Source of the DNA: Aquibium microcysteis
GTDB lineage: Bacteria; Pseudomonadota; Alphaproteobacteria; Rhizobiales; Rhizobiaceae
Assembly: GCF_014495845.1 (NCBI RefSeq)
Contig: NZ_CP061080.1
Coordinates: 2,841,001-2,905,000, forward strand
Reading direction: 5' to 3'
DNA: 64,000 nucleotides
Both the position numbers and the translations under genes were made by a program. Below, one piece after another: positions 1 to 8,651 of the stretch. The notes under the pieces were generated by a model. The model ran no database searches and was not told the DNA's origin. It was given only the letters and a program-made list of their open reading frames with translations. Numbering within the stretch: position 1 is the stretch's first letter; each line of letters begins with the position of its first letter.

Positions 1-2
1 CC

Positions 3-1178
3 GTCGAACTCTTTCGCAGCGCCTACGGGCTCACCCATGCCGAGGCGCGCGTGGCCGTGCTGCTCGCCAGCGGCCTGCGGCTGCCGGACGTCGCCGCCGA
101 GCGCGGCGTTTCCGTCGACACCGTGCGGACCCAGATCAAGCTCATCAAGAACAAGACCTCCGTCCGCGACATCCCGGCCCTGGTGCGCCTGCTCTGCGGC
201 TTCTCGGCCGGCGTCCTCGGTCCGGCGTCGAGACCGGCCGAGCCGGTCGTCGCGCAGGCCGGCCCGGCGCCGGTCAAGGCTCGCCGCCAGATCGTCCTGC
301 GCGACGGCCGCCGCCTGCAGTATGTCGAGCAGGGCGCAGCGGACGGCGCGCCCGTGCTGATGCTGCACAACCTGCCCTACGGCGCGGAACTGCCGGAGGC
401 AGCCATCCGGCAGGCCCACAGGGACGGCCTGCGCATCCTCGCCCCCTTCCGCCCCGGCTTCGCCGGCTCCGACAAGGTCGCCGCGGCGAGCGACGACGAT
501 CTGATCGACAGGGTCGCGGGCGACATGCGCGACCTGCTCGGCCAGCTCGGCATCGCCCGCGCCGTCGTCGTCAGCCATTCGACGTCGGCGCCCTTCGCCC
601 TGCGCTTCGCGCGGCTCCATCCCGAGCACGTCACGCGGCTCCTCGCCGTCGGCCGAGCGCCGATCTGGCGCGACGAATGGCTGAAATCGACGCCGCAGCG
701 CCAGCGCTTCATGCTGCGCATGGCGAGGAACCTGCCGCAGATGCTCCCGATCGTGTCATGGGCGATGGTCAGCGTCATGGAGACCGCCTTCGCGCGCGAC
801 TTCGTCGTCTACAATTGCCGCGACAGCGAAGCCGACGTTCTCGCGATGCGACGAAACCCCGAGATCGCCGATCTCATCGCCAGGACCTCGGTCGAGGCGC
901 TCCGCAACGGTGTCGAAGCCTTCAGCCGGGAAACCTGCATCACGCTGCTCGATTTTTCGCAGGAGGCCCGATCGACGGCGCACAGGTTCCAGATCCTGCA
1001 CGGGCGCGACGACGCCATCGTGCATCCGTCCCAGTCGCTCGCCTTCGCGGACGTCGTTCCGGGAACGACCGTCGAACTGGTCGACGGCGCAGGCCAGCTC
1101 CTCTTCCTCAGCCACTGGCAGGAGGTCTTCGACGCCATTCGGCGCCGGCAAGGCGTGGCGCCGCAGGCAGCCGCCTGA
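3..1178 (+). CDS. LuxR-type HTH / alpha-beta hydrolase fusion protein (5' partial)
   Basis: The reading frame is open from base 3, so the start lies upstream of the window. The first ~65 visible residues are a LuxR-type helix-turn-helix (LTHAEARVAVLLASG, then a recognition helix around VSVDTVRTQ), which normally follows an N-terminal sensor region. The rest is an alpha/beta hydrolase fold: a nucleophile elbow SHSTS in place of the usual GxSxG and an acid loop HGRDDAIVHP. At the expected catalytic His the sequence reads GAGQLLF, so the triad looks incomplete and the domain may bind rather than hydrolyse a ligand. Probably a transcriptional regulator. It converges with the ftsZ-like gene. Confident in the domains, unsure of function. 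Confidence 0.8.
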   Translation, partial: VELFRSAYGLTHAEARVAVLLASGLRLPDVAAERGVSVDTVRTQIKLIKNKTSVRDIPALVRLLCGFSAGVLGPASRPAEPVVAQAGPAPVKARRQIVLRDGRRLQYVEQGAADGAPVLMLHNLPYGAELPEAAIRQAHRDGLRILAPFRPGFAGSDKVAAASDDDLIDRVAGDMRDLLGQLGIARAVVVSHSTSAPFALRFARLHPEHVTRLLAVGRAPIWRDEWLKSTPQRQRFMLRMARNLPQMLPIVSWAMVSVMETAFARDFVVYNCRDSEADVLAMRRNPEIADLIARTSVEALRNGVEAFSRETCITLLDFSQEARSTAHRFQILHGRDDAIVHPSQSLAFADVVPGTTVELVDGAGQLLFLSHWQEVFDAIRRRQGVAPQAAA

Positions 1179-1241
1179 CTGCCCGGGCTTTCCCGGCCAG
1201 TGAGCGGGCGGTGGCGGTCTGCCCGGCAGGCGAAACGGCCG

Positions 1242-2279
1242 CTACTGCAGCAGCCGCCCGCCCGTCTGCTGGTGCGGATGGCCGATCGAAGGCTGTCCGT
1301 GGAGCGTGTCCGTCGCCTCCGGCCCCTGCAGCCCGGCCGCCACGATCGACACCCGGAAATTCCCTTCCAGGCTCTTGTCGAAGATCGCGCCGACGATGAT
1401 GTCCGCCTCGTCCGTCACTTCCGCGCGCACGCGCGACGCCGCCTCGTCGACTTCGAACAGCGTCATGTCCATGCCGCCGGAGATCGACACCAGCACGCCC
1501 TTGGCGCCCTTGATCGACGCCTCGTCGAGCAGCGGGTTGGCGATCGCCGCCTCCGCCGCATTCCTTGCCCGGCCCTCGCCCGACGCCTCGCCGGTTCCCA
1601 TCATCGCGCGTCCCATGTCGCGCATGACCGAGCGCACGTCGGCGAAGTCGAGGTTGATCAGGCCTTCCTTGACGATCAGGTCGGTGATGCAGCCGACGCC
1701 CGAATAGAGCACGCGGTCGGCGATCACGAAGGCGTCGGCGAAGGTCGTCTTGGCGTCGGCGACCCGGAACAGGTTCTGGTTGGGGATCACGATCACCGTG
1801 TCCGCCACCTGGCGCAGCCGCTCGATGCCGGCCTCGGCCATCTGCATCCGCCGCCGCCCCTCGAAGGCGAAGGGCTTCGTCACGACCGCGACGGTGAGGA
1901 TGCCGGCGCGCCGCGCCGCCTCGGCGATGACCGGTGCCGCGCCCGTACCGGTGCCGCCGCCCATGCCCGCCGTCACGAAGCACATGTGCGTTCCGGCGAG
2001 GTGGTCCATGATCTCGTCGATCGATTCCTCCGCCGCCGCCTGCCCGACCTCGGGCAGCGAGCCGGCGCCGAGCCCCTGCGTCACCTGCGCGCCGAGCTGG
2101 ATCAGCTTCTGCGCCTTCGACATGGCGAGGGCCTGCGCGTCGGTGTTGGCGACGATGAACTCCGCCCCCTGCAGCTTCTCGGCGATCATGTTGTTGACGG
2201 CGTTTCCGCCGCCGCCGCCGACCCCGATGATGGAAATCTTCGGCCGCATCTCGGCGATGGGCTTGGTGTGATCGGCCAT
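1242..2279 (-). CDS. ftsZ2: Short FtsZ paralogue (FtsZ2-type), tubulin-like GTPase
   Basis: 345 residues. The GTPase core is complete: N-terminal [13 protein letters not shown], the tubulin signature GGGTGTG at residues 107-113, and a T7 loop NLDFADV. The protein stops about 25 residues after the core and lacks the long linker and the C-terminal conserved peptide that binds FtsA/ZipA-type partners, as in the second FtsZ copy known in rhizobia. No ftsQ, ftsA or murein gene is nearby, so this is not the dcw-cluster copy. It may modulate the main Z-ring or serve another filament role; that is inference. Start ATG at 2279. The 229-base gap to the next gene holds no gene I can support. Confidence 0.9.
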   Translation of the reverse strand: MADHTKPIAEMRPKISIIGVGGGGGNAVNNMIAEKLQGAEFIVANTDAQALAMSKAQKLIQLGAQVTQGLGAGSLPEVGQAAAEESIDEIMDHLAGTHMCFVTAGMGGGTGTGAAPVIAEAARRAGILTVAVVTKPFAFEGRRRMQMAEAGIERLRQVADTVIVIPNQNLFRVADAKTTFADAFVIADRVLYSGVGCITDLIVKEGLINLDFADVRSVMRDMGRAMMGTGEASGEGRARNAAEAAIANPLLDEASIKGAKGVLVSISGGMDMTLFEVDEAASRVRAEVTDEADIIVGAIFDKSLEGNFRVSIVAAGLQGPEATDTLHGQPSIGHPHQQTGGRLLQ

Positions 2280-2508
2280 GACTCTTCTCTTCCGGCAAAT
2301 GCCCGCATGTCGGGGCGCGCGCCGGACGCCGCTGGCCTCCGACCGCTGCTTCGAATCAGCCCCTCTCCCGCCAAGGAATCAGACTCGGCGGCACGCTGCA
2401 ATCGCTCTTTGACTGGCGCGGAGCGATTGCTCTTCCGACGGTGCGGCCGCGGCTCGCCGGCCGGGCAGACCGTCGCGAGGGGCAGGCCCGCCGGGAGACG
2501 AAAGACGC

Positions 2509-3486
2509 CTATAGCGCCACGCACTGGCCGATGGCGAGCGCCTTCGCCTGCGAATGAATGAAATGTGCCGCGGCGAGATCCTGGGCGGCGATGCCGAGCG
2601 AGCGGTAGACCGTGATCTCGTCGCGCGACGAACGCCCGGCTCCATCGCCTGCGAGGACCGAACCGATCTCCCCACGCAGGTCGTCGGCGGAGAAGCGCCC
2701 CGCCGCGATCATGTCGACGATTTCGCCCGCCTGTGCGAGCGTCGACGGCAGATAGTCGACCCAGATGGCCGCGCGCTCGACGAAGCGGTCGTCCACCTCC
2801 CGCATGGAGGGGATCGACGAGCCCACGACGTTGACGTGGCACCCGGCCGGCAGCCAGTCGCCCATCAGGATCGGGGTCGCCGACGCGGTGACGGTGCAGA
2901 CGACGTCCGCGTCTGCCACCGCCGCCCGCACGTCGCTCCCAGACGTGAAGACGACGCCCGGATGATGCTCCGACGCCTTCCGGCAGAAGTCGACGGCCTT
3001 CTCGGCCGATCGCCCGGCGACCGCCACCCGTTCGATCCGCCGCACCGCCAGCATCGCCTCGAGATGGTGCTCGGCCTGTTCGCCGTAGCCGATGATCGCC
3101 AGCGAAGTGACCTCCTCGCGCGCCAGCGCCCGCGTCGCCACGGCGCTCGCGGCTGCCGTCCGCACCGCCGTGAGCAGGCTCGCATCCATCATGGCGACCG
3201 CCTCGCCGGTCTCGGCCTCGAAGAGCACGATCGCCCCGCGATGCGAGGACAGGCCCTTCGCCGGATTGCCCGGAAACAGGCTGACCAGCTTGACGCCGAA
3301 GCAGGCCGGATCGGCGAGCGCGCCGGGCATGACGCCCATGCGGTTTCCCCCGCCCACCGGCACGACGCTGCGCAGCGGCAGTTCGGCGCGGCGCGCCGAC
3401 ACCTCGATCATGGCGCGCTGCACGACGTCGATCGCCGTCTCCATCGGAAACAGCGCCGCCACGTCGGCATGGCTGAGCACGATCAT
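2509..3486 (-). CDS. Ornithine cyclodeaminase / mu-crystallin family protein
   Basis: 325 residues starting MIVLSHADV; the ATG overlaps the stop of the upstream hydrolase gene (ATGA). The family includes ornithine cyclodeaminase, ketimine reductases and opine-type dehydrogenases: NAD(P)-dependent enzymes acting on amino or imino acids. Visible are the family N-terminus (residues 1-110, with GVKLVSLFPGNP) and the Rossmann domain (IIGYGEQAEHHLEAM near residues 135-150, then VVGSS). It is the last gene of the seven-gene operon that begins with the FAD oxidoreductase, consistent with catabolism of an imported amino-acid-like compound. The exact substrate cannot be read from sequence. Confidence 0.85.
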   Translation of the reverse strand: MIVLSHADVAALFPMETAIDVVQRAMIEVSARRAELPLRSVVPVGGGNRMGVMPGALADPACFGVKLVSLFPGNPAKGLSSHRGAIVLFEAETGEAVAMMDASLLTAVRTAAASAVATRALAREEVTSLAIIGYGEQAEHHLEAMLAVRRIERVAVAGRSAEKAVDFCRKASEHHPGVVFTSGSDVRAAVADADVVCTVTASATPILMGDWLPAGCHVNVVGSSIPSMREVDDRFVERAAIWVDYLPSTLAQAGEIVDMIAAGRFSADDLRGEIGSVLAGDGAGRSSRDEITVYRSLGIAAQDLAAAHFIHSQAKALAIGQCVAL

Positions 3487-4334
3487 GCGCTGCGCTCCGG
3501 CCCCGCGCCCCAGTCGTGCCCCGTGCCGCTTAGCCCCATGATCTGTTCCAGCATCGCAGTATAGAGCGCCGGGCGGGCGATGTAGGGAAAGTGCCCGCCA
3601 TGGAGGTAGCGATAGGCGACCGCCGGCCGCAGCCGCGCCCGCACCGCCGCGCGCATCTGCGGCGGGATCAGCGGATCGTCGTCGGCCTCGACGGTGAAGA
3701 TCCGGTCGCCGGGCAGGCCCATCGGCGGCAGTTCCTGCGCCGTCTTCAGCGCGTCGAGCCGCGCGCGCAGTTCCGGTTCGAGGATGCGCCCGCCCGCCTC
3801 CTGCAAGAGCAGGTCGACGAGATCGCTCTGGTCGGGATGCGCCTTGCGCCAGATCTCCATCCCCGCCCCGAAGCCGGCGCGCAGGTCGCCGATCGGCGCC
3901 GCCATCAGGTCGAGCGAATAGGGCGGCCGGTCCTTGATGCCTTCGGCCGAATGCAGCGTGTTCGCCGCGACGAGCGCCTCCACGCGCTCGGGTGCGATGC
4001 CCGCTATCTGCTGCGCCAGATAGCCGCCGAGCGAACTGCCGAGCACGGTCGCGCGGCCGATGCCGAGCCGGCCGAACAGGGCGAGCAGGTCCTGCGCCCA
4101 GTCGACGACGCCGCCGCTGTCGGGATAGCTCACCGCCACGATCCGGAGCCGGCCGGACAGCGCCTCGATCTGGTTCCAGAAGATGTCGCCACGGCCGAGC
4201 GTCCCCGGGATCAGGACCAGCACGGGCCCCTTGCCGACGTCCAGGTAGCCCCAGTCCCGCCCGCCGAGGATGGCGCGCTGTTCGGGATGACGTGCCGCGA
4301 ACGCATCGCGGGAATGGATGAGAGGATTGCTCAT
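3483..4334 (-). CDS. Alpha/beta hydrolase
   Basis: 283 residues. Typical alpha/beta hydrolase with oxyanion region LVLIPGTLGRGDIFW, nucleophile elbow LGSSLGGY (Ser near residue 100), acid region EADDDPLIP and catalytic His in HGGHFPY near residue 248. The overall look resembles the maspardin-like subgroup. No signal peptide, so cytoplasmic. The start overlaps the stop of the M81 gene (ATGA) and its stop overlaps the start of the ornithine-cyclodeaminase-like gene, so all three are translationally coupled. Presumably cleaves an ester, lactone or amide in the same pathway; substrate unknown. Confidence 0.85.
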   Translation of the reverse strand: MSNPLIHSRDAFAARHPEQRAILGGRDWGYLDVGKGPVLVLIPGTLGRGDIFWNQIEALSGRLRIVAVSYPDSGGVVDWAQDLLALFGRLGIGRATVLGSSLGGYLAQQIAGIAPERVEALVAANTLHSAEGIKDRPPYSLDLMAAPIGDLRAGFGAGMEIWRKAHPDQSDLVDLLLQEAGGRILEPELRARLDALKTAQELPPMGLPGDRIFTVEADDDPLIPPQMRAAVRARLRPAVAYRYLHGGHFPYIARPALYTAMLEQIMGLSGTGHDWGAGPERSA

Positions 4335-5782
4335 GACAGGGGATCCGGTACGGCGGGCCAGTAGTCTCGGGCGCGCCTGGTGTAGGGGATGTTGGCGTAG
4401 TCGGGCGTGATCGAGCCGGGCGTGGCGACGGGAATGACCTTCGCAGCGATCGGATTGAAGCCGGCCTGGTAGTGGTTCGACGACTTGACGCAGACATAGC
4501 GCCGCTCAGCCAAGACGATCCCGAGCTGTTCGAAGGCCTCCGGATGGAAGGTCTGCCCCCGCACGTCGGTGATCACGATGTCGATGCCGTCCGCTTCCAC
4601 CCACACCGCCTCGCCCATCGGCGCGGGCAGCGTGCCGAAGCGCTGGGTCAGGCCGGACAGGCATCTGCGCACCGTCACCACGAGGTCGAGCGGGTCGCCC
4701 GACATCGGGCCGCATTTGCCGCCGAGCCGCAGCGGCAGGGTCGCGCCCTCGCCCGCCTCGCGGCAGATGCGCACGGCCACCGGATCCCAGAACAGCCCGG
4801 TCGCGACCGATGTCATGCCGCGCTCGATCATCGCGCGCAGCAGGAATGTCGCGTCGGACGGCGCACCGCCGCCGGGATTGTCGGAGACGTCGGCGAGCAC
4901 GACCGGGCCGCGCGGCTCCGCCTCAGCCTCGTCGAGCGCGCGTGCGATGTCGGCCATGTCGGGCAGCAGCTGATGGCGGATCGCGTAGAGCGACCGTCCG
5001 AGTTCCTCGGCCACGGCCTGCGCCCGCTTCGCGTCGCCGTCGACGATGGCGAGCGCCCGCGCGCCGGTGCGCTCATGGTCGCCCCAGGGAAATCCATGCG
5101 CGATCGACAGCGACAGGATGCCGCCCCTGCCCTCGCGCGCGCTCATGGCATCGACGAAATCGCGCATCGGGCCCTTCGGCGTCGGCATCGCCAGGATCAT
5201 GCGGCAGTCGAAATCCCGCATGACCGGCCGGATCTTGCCTTCGGCCGCGTCCGCCGCCAGCCGGAACAGGTCGTCCGCCCGCTCGGGAATGTCGACATGC
5301 GGATATTCCTTGAAGCAGACGAGCAGCGAGGCTTGCGTGAGCATCGTCTCCGTCAGGTGGCAGTGCGGGTCGAGCAGCCCGCCGATCACCGCATCGGGCG
5401 CAGCCCGCCGGCAATGGGCGATCAGGTCGCCCTCGCAATCGTCGTAGCCGTCCGCGATCATCGCCCCATGCAGCGCCAGGAGCACGACGTCGGCGCCGCC
5501 GCAGCGGGCGAGATCGGCCGCGATCTCGTCGCGAAAACCCTCGTAGACCGAGCGCACCGTCAGGCCGGCCGGCTGGGCGTGCGCCGACAGCGATTCCACC
5601 ACCTCCCAGCCGCGCGCCTCGGCGAGCGCGCGCCAGATGTGCAGCGGCGCGGTGAAGTATTCCTTCGGGTGGCGCGTCGCGTCGCCATGCCGGATGCCGG
5701 CTTCCGCGAAGCTCAGCAGACCGGTCGGCAGGGGCGAGAACGAGTTGGTTTCGGTGCTCAGGCCCGCGATGAACAGCTTCAT
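4331..5782 (-). CDS. M81 family (MlrC-like) metallopeptidase
   Basis: 483 residues starting MKLFIAGLSTETNSFSP, the characteristic N-terminus of MlrC, the enzyme of microcystin degradation, and its many relatives of unknown substrate. Probable metal ligands occur in LALHGAM, LLDPHCHLT and DNPGGGAPSD. I chose the ATG at 5782 because the family starts there and because it lies four bases after the stop of the TRAP small-subunit gene; in-frame codons further upstream would overlap that gene. MlrC homologues often sit with transporters for small peptides or unusual amino acids, as here. Hydrolysis of an amide or peptide bond in the imported substrate is an inference. Confidence 0.85.
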   Translation of the reverse strand: MKLFIAGLSTETNSFSPLPTGLLSFAEAGIRHGDATRHPKEYFTAPLHIWRALAEARGWEVVESLSAHAQPAGLTVRSVYEGFRDEIAADLARCGGADVVLLALHGAMIADGYDDCEGDLIAHCRRAAPDAVIGGLLDPHCHLTETMLTQASLLVCFKEYPHVDIPERADDLFRLAADAAEGKIRPVMRDFDCRMILAMPTPKGPMRDFVDAMSAREGRGGILSLSIAHGFPWGDHERTGARALAIVDGDAKRAQAVAEELGRSLYAIRHQLLPDMADIARALDEAEAEPRGPVVLADVSDNPGGGAPSDATFLLRAMIERGMTSVATGLFWDPVAVRICREAGEGATLPLRLGGKCGPMSGDPLDLVVTVRRCLSGLTQRFGTLPAPMGEAVWVEADGIDIVITDVRGQTFHPEAFEQLGIVLAERRYVCVKSSNHYQAGFNPIAAKVIPVATPGSITPDYANIPYTRRARDYWPAVPDPLS

Positions 5783-5786
5783 TCGA

Positions 5787-6335
5787 TCAAGTCTCGCTCG
5801 TTTTGTCGGCATGTGCCGTGTCGTCGCGCCCCGCAAGCTCCGACGCCAGCACGGCAAGCATGTGGATGAGGATGATGGCGAGCGCGACGGGAACCGCCGC
5901 GGTGAACCAGATCATCGGAACGCCGAGCATTTCCGCCTGCCGCTCCAGGCTGCGCCCGAGAAAGCCGCGCGCGACGTTCATGCCCGGCGCGAAGATGCAG
6001 AACCACAGCACGGGTCCGACGAACACGACGACGCCCGCCGCGCGCAGCAGCGACAGGACGACACCGGTGCCGCCGCGGATCGCGAGCATCGCCGGAAACA
6101 GCACCGGGTTCGCGCCGGCCCGGAAGGCGCAGGACGCGCCGAGCATGCCGGCCCACACCATGGCGCGCCGCGCCAGTTCCTCGGTCCAGATCGGCGGCGA
6201 GTCGAAGATGTAGCGCGCCACCGTCTGCCACAGTGCGGCGCCCAGCATGATGCCGAGCGCGGCCACCGCGAAGGCCATCGCGATGTGGTCGATCCTCGCC
6301 GACAGGCGGTCGAGGCCCATGGCGAGGGTCTTCAT
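5787..6335 (-). CDS. TRAP transporter small permease (DctQ family)
   Basis: 182 residues with four predicted membrane helices (around residues 15-35, 48-66, 85-110 and 135-160) and the DctQ-type motif RYIFDSPPIWTEELAR after the first helix. It is the small membrane subunit of a tripartite TRAP importer driven by an ion gradient in the inner membrane. Its binding protein (6341-7312) is immediately upstream and its large permease (7362-8651) before that, giving the order M-P-Q. Start ATG at 6335 with only a few bases after the binding-protein stop. Confidence 0.85.
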   Translation of the reverse strand: MKTLAMGLDRLSARIDHIAMAFAVAALGIMLGAALWQTVARYIFDSPPIWTEELARRAMVWAGMLGASCAFRAGANPVLFPAMLAIRGGTGVVLSLLRAAGVVVFVGPVLWFCIFAPGMNVARGFLGRSLERQAEMLGVPMIWFTAAVPVALAIILIHMLAVLASELAGRDDTAHADKTSET

Positions 6336-6340
6336 GGTCG

Positions 6341-7312
6341 CTACTCGCCCTTGGCCTTGCGCCATTCGGCGAGCTGTTCGGCAGTGATCAGGCCGCTCTG
6401 ATAGGTCGGCTCGGACGCCTTGCGGAACTCCGCGCGGGCTTCCTCGGACAGTTCGACGACTTCGACGCCCGCTTCCTTCAGCTTGTCGATGACCGCGCCC
6501 TGCGTGCCGAGCCAGTCGCGGTTGGCCTTGTCGGCGGCCGCGATGGCACCGTCGACGACCGTCCGGTCGGCCTCCGAAAGACCGTCGTACCACTGCTCGG
6601 ACATGATCACGATGCGCAGCGACGGCGACACCGCCGCGTCGGTGAAATGCTTGATGAAATCGGTGTGGCCGAACAGCAGCGGCACGAAGGCCGGGTTGAG
6701 GTAGCCGTCGGCGACGCCGGTCTGCAGCGCGTTCGGCACCTCCGCCCAGTTGACGACGGTGCCCGCCGCGCCCCAGGCCTCGTAAAGCTCGATCTGGCTC
6801 TCGTCGAGCGCCCGCATCCGGAGCCCCTTCATGTCGGCGACCGTCTCGACCTTGCGCTTGGTGTTGAAGATACCGCTGGCGGGGCCGACCGTCGTCATCG
6901 CCGCGACGCGAACGCCGCCCGGCGTCGTGCCGGCATTGATCTTCTCCAGCATGCCGCCCTCGTAGAGCGCCTTGTCGACCTCTTCCATGTCGGCGAAGAA
7001 ATAGGGCAGCCGCAACCCGTAGATCAGCTTGTCCAGCGACCCGACGATGTTCAGCGGCGCCAGCGCCACCTCGACGAGGCCCTGGCTGACCTGGTCGAAC
7101 ACCTCGTCGTCGTTGCCGAGCGCGCCGCGCTGGAATTCCTCGGCCTTCAGGCCGTTGGCGTTCATGTGTTCCACGAAGGCATGCGCCCAGACGTAGCTGC
7201 CGGAACCGCTGAGGTCCGGCGGGCTGTCGAGCGAGACCTTCACCTGTGCGAAGGCGGCCGGCGTCAGGGCCAGCGCTGCCCCGATCGCGGCAAGGAATGC
7301 AAGGCGTCTCAT
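6341..7312 (-). CDS. TRAP transporter substrate-binding protein (DctP family)
   Basis: 323 residues. Residues 1-22 are a Sec signal peptide (MRRLAFLAAIGAALALTPAAFAQ), so the mature protein is periplasmic. The DctP fold is seen in YVWAHAFVEHMNANG, the conserved region MKGLRMRALDESQIELYEAWGAAG with the Arg that usually pairs with a carboxylate ligand, and the NALQTGVADGYLNP segment. It captures an organic acid or amino-acid-like anion and hands it to the DctQ/DctM permease encoded on either side. The ligand is not deducible, but the neighbours (oxidoreductase, ornithine-cyclodeaminase-like and M81 proteins) point to an amino-acid derivative. Confidence 0.88.
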   Translation of the reverse strand: MRRLAFLAAIGAALALTPAAFAQVKVSLDSPPDLSGSGSYVWAHAFVEHMNANGLKAEEFQRGALGNDDEVFDQVSQGLVEVALAPLNIVGSLDKLIYGLRLPYFFADMEEVDKALYEGGMLEKINAGTTPGGVRVAAMTTVGPASGIFNTKRKVETVADMKGLRMRALDESQIELYEAWGAAGTVVNWAEVPNALQTGVADGYLNPAFVPLLFGHTDFIKHFTDAAVSPSLRIVIMSEQWYDGLSEADRTVVDGAIAAADKANRDWLGTQGAVIDKLKEAGVEVVELSEEARAEFRKASEPTYQSGLITAEQLAEWRKAKGE

Positions 7313-7361
7313 CGATGTTCTCCCGTTGTTGTCGTCGAAGTTCCTCTGGATCGGTCGGCCG

Positions 7362-8651
7362 TCATCCTCCTCCGGCCAATCCGAATGCGCGCGGCAGCGC
7401 CAGCGAAAGGTCCGGCAGCGCGATCAGCACCGCCAGGACGAGGATCTGCACCGCGACGAAGGGCAGCACCGCCCGCGCCAGGCGCCAGTAGTTGATCCCG
7501 GTCACCGTCGCGACCATGATCAGGCAGCCGCCCAGCGGCGGCGACACCAGCCCGATGCACAGGTTGAAGCACAGAACGATGCCGAGATGGACGGGGTCGG
7601 CCCCCTGCGCCAGCGCGGTCGGCGCCAGCAGCGGCACGAGCAGCGCCAGCGCCACGGGGATGTCGAGGATCATGCCGGCCAGCAGGAACAGCACGTTGAT
7701 GGCGATCATGTAACCGACGGGGCCGAGCCCCATCTCCCGCACGAGGTCGGAGATCGCTTCGGGAATGCGTTCGAGAGCGCTCAGATGGCCGAGTGCCGAT
7801 ACGGCGGCGATCAGGAGGAAGATGGCGCCCGACAGCATCGCCGTGCGGCGGAAGGCCTGCCACACCTCGCTGAAGGCGAGACGCTCGTAGTGGCGCCCGC
7901 CGAGCCAGGCGACGGCCACCGCGACCGCCGCCGCCTCGGTCGGCGTCATGATGCCGAAGACGATGCCGCCCATGATGATCCCGGGAACCAGCAGCGCCGG
8001 CAGGGCATGCAGGAGGGCGGGGAAGAAGGCCGGCACCTCGTGCTTCTCCAGCCGCGGATGGTTCTGTGTCCGCGCATAGACGGCATTGAGCACCATCAGC
8101 GCCGCGGCGAGCAGCAGGCCCGGGACGATGCCGGCGATGAACAGCGCCGTCACCGACGTGCTCATCAGAGCGCCGTAGAAGATGAGGATGATCGAGGGCG
8201 GGATGATCGGCCCGATGATCGAGGAGGCGGCGGTGACGGCGGCGGCGTAGTCGAGGCTGTAGCCGCGCTCGCGCATGGCCGGCACCAGCGTGTTCGACAC
8301 GGCCGCCGCATCGGCGACGGCCGAGCCGGAGATGCCGGCGAAGAAGACGCTGGTCATGATGTTGACGTGGCCGAGACCGCCGCGCAGCCGCCCCACCATC
8401 GCCATTGCCAGGTCGATCAACACCCGCGTGATGCCGCCGCGGTTCATCAGTTCGCCGGCCAGGATGAACAGCGGCATGGCCATCAGCGCGAAGACGTCGA
8501 TCTTGGAGAAGATCTGCTGCGGCAGGACGGCGAGGTAGCGCGTGTTGTCGGTCGCCACGAAGGCGAGCACCGCGGCGGCGCCGATCACGTAGGCGATGGC
8601 GAGGCCGGAGCCCAGCAGGAGCAGGCCGACGATCGGCACCAGCCAGATCAT
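7362..8651 (-). CDS. TRAP transporter large permease (DctM family)
   Basis: 429 residues starting MIWLVPIVGLLLLG, hydrophobic throughout with about a dozen membrane helices. DctM family signatures include AMPLFILAGELMNRGGI, FFAGISGSAVADAAAV and SSIIGPIIPPSIILIFYG. It is the transport subunit of the tripartite importer together with 6341-7312 and 5787-6335. The ATG at 8651 overlaps the stop of the upstream oxidoreductase gene (ATGA). It ends 49 bases before the binding-protein start, a space that can hold only a ribosome binding site. Confidence 0.88.
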   Translation of the reverse strand: MIWLVPIVGLLLLGSGLAIAYVIGAAAVLAFVATDNTRYLAVLPQQIFSKIDVFALMAMPLFILAGELMNRGGITRVLIDLAMAMVGRLRGGLGHVNIMTSVFFAGISGSAVADAAAVSNTLVPAMRERGYSLDYAAAVTAASSIIGPIIPPSIILIFYGALMSTSVTALFIAGIVPGLLLAAALMVLNAVYARTQNHPRLEKHEVPAFFPALLHALPALLVPGIIMGGIVFGIMTPTEAAAVAVAVAWLGGRHYERLAFSEVWQAFRRTAMLSGAIFLLIAAVSALGHLSALERIPEAISDLVREMGLGPVGYMIAINVLFLLAGMILDIPVALALLVPLLAPTALAQGADPVHLGIVLCFNLCIGLVSPPLGGCLIMVATVTGINYWRLARAVLPFVAVQILVLAVLIALPDLSLALPRAFGLAGGG

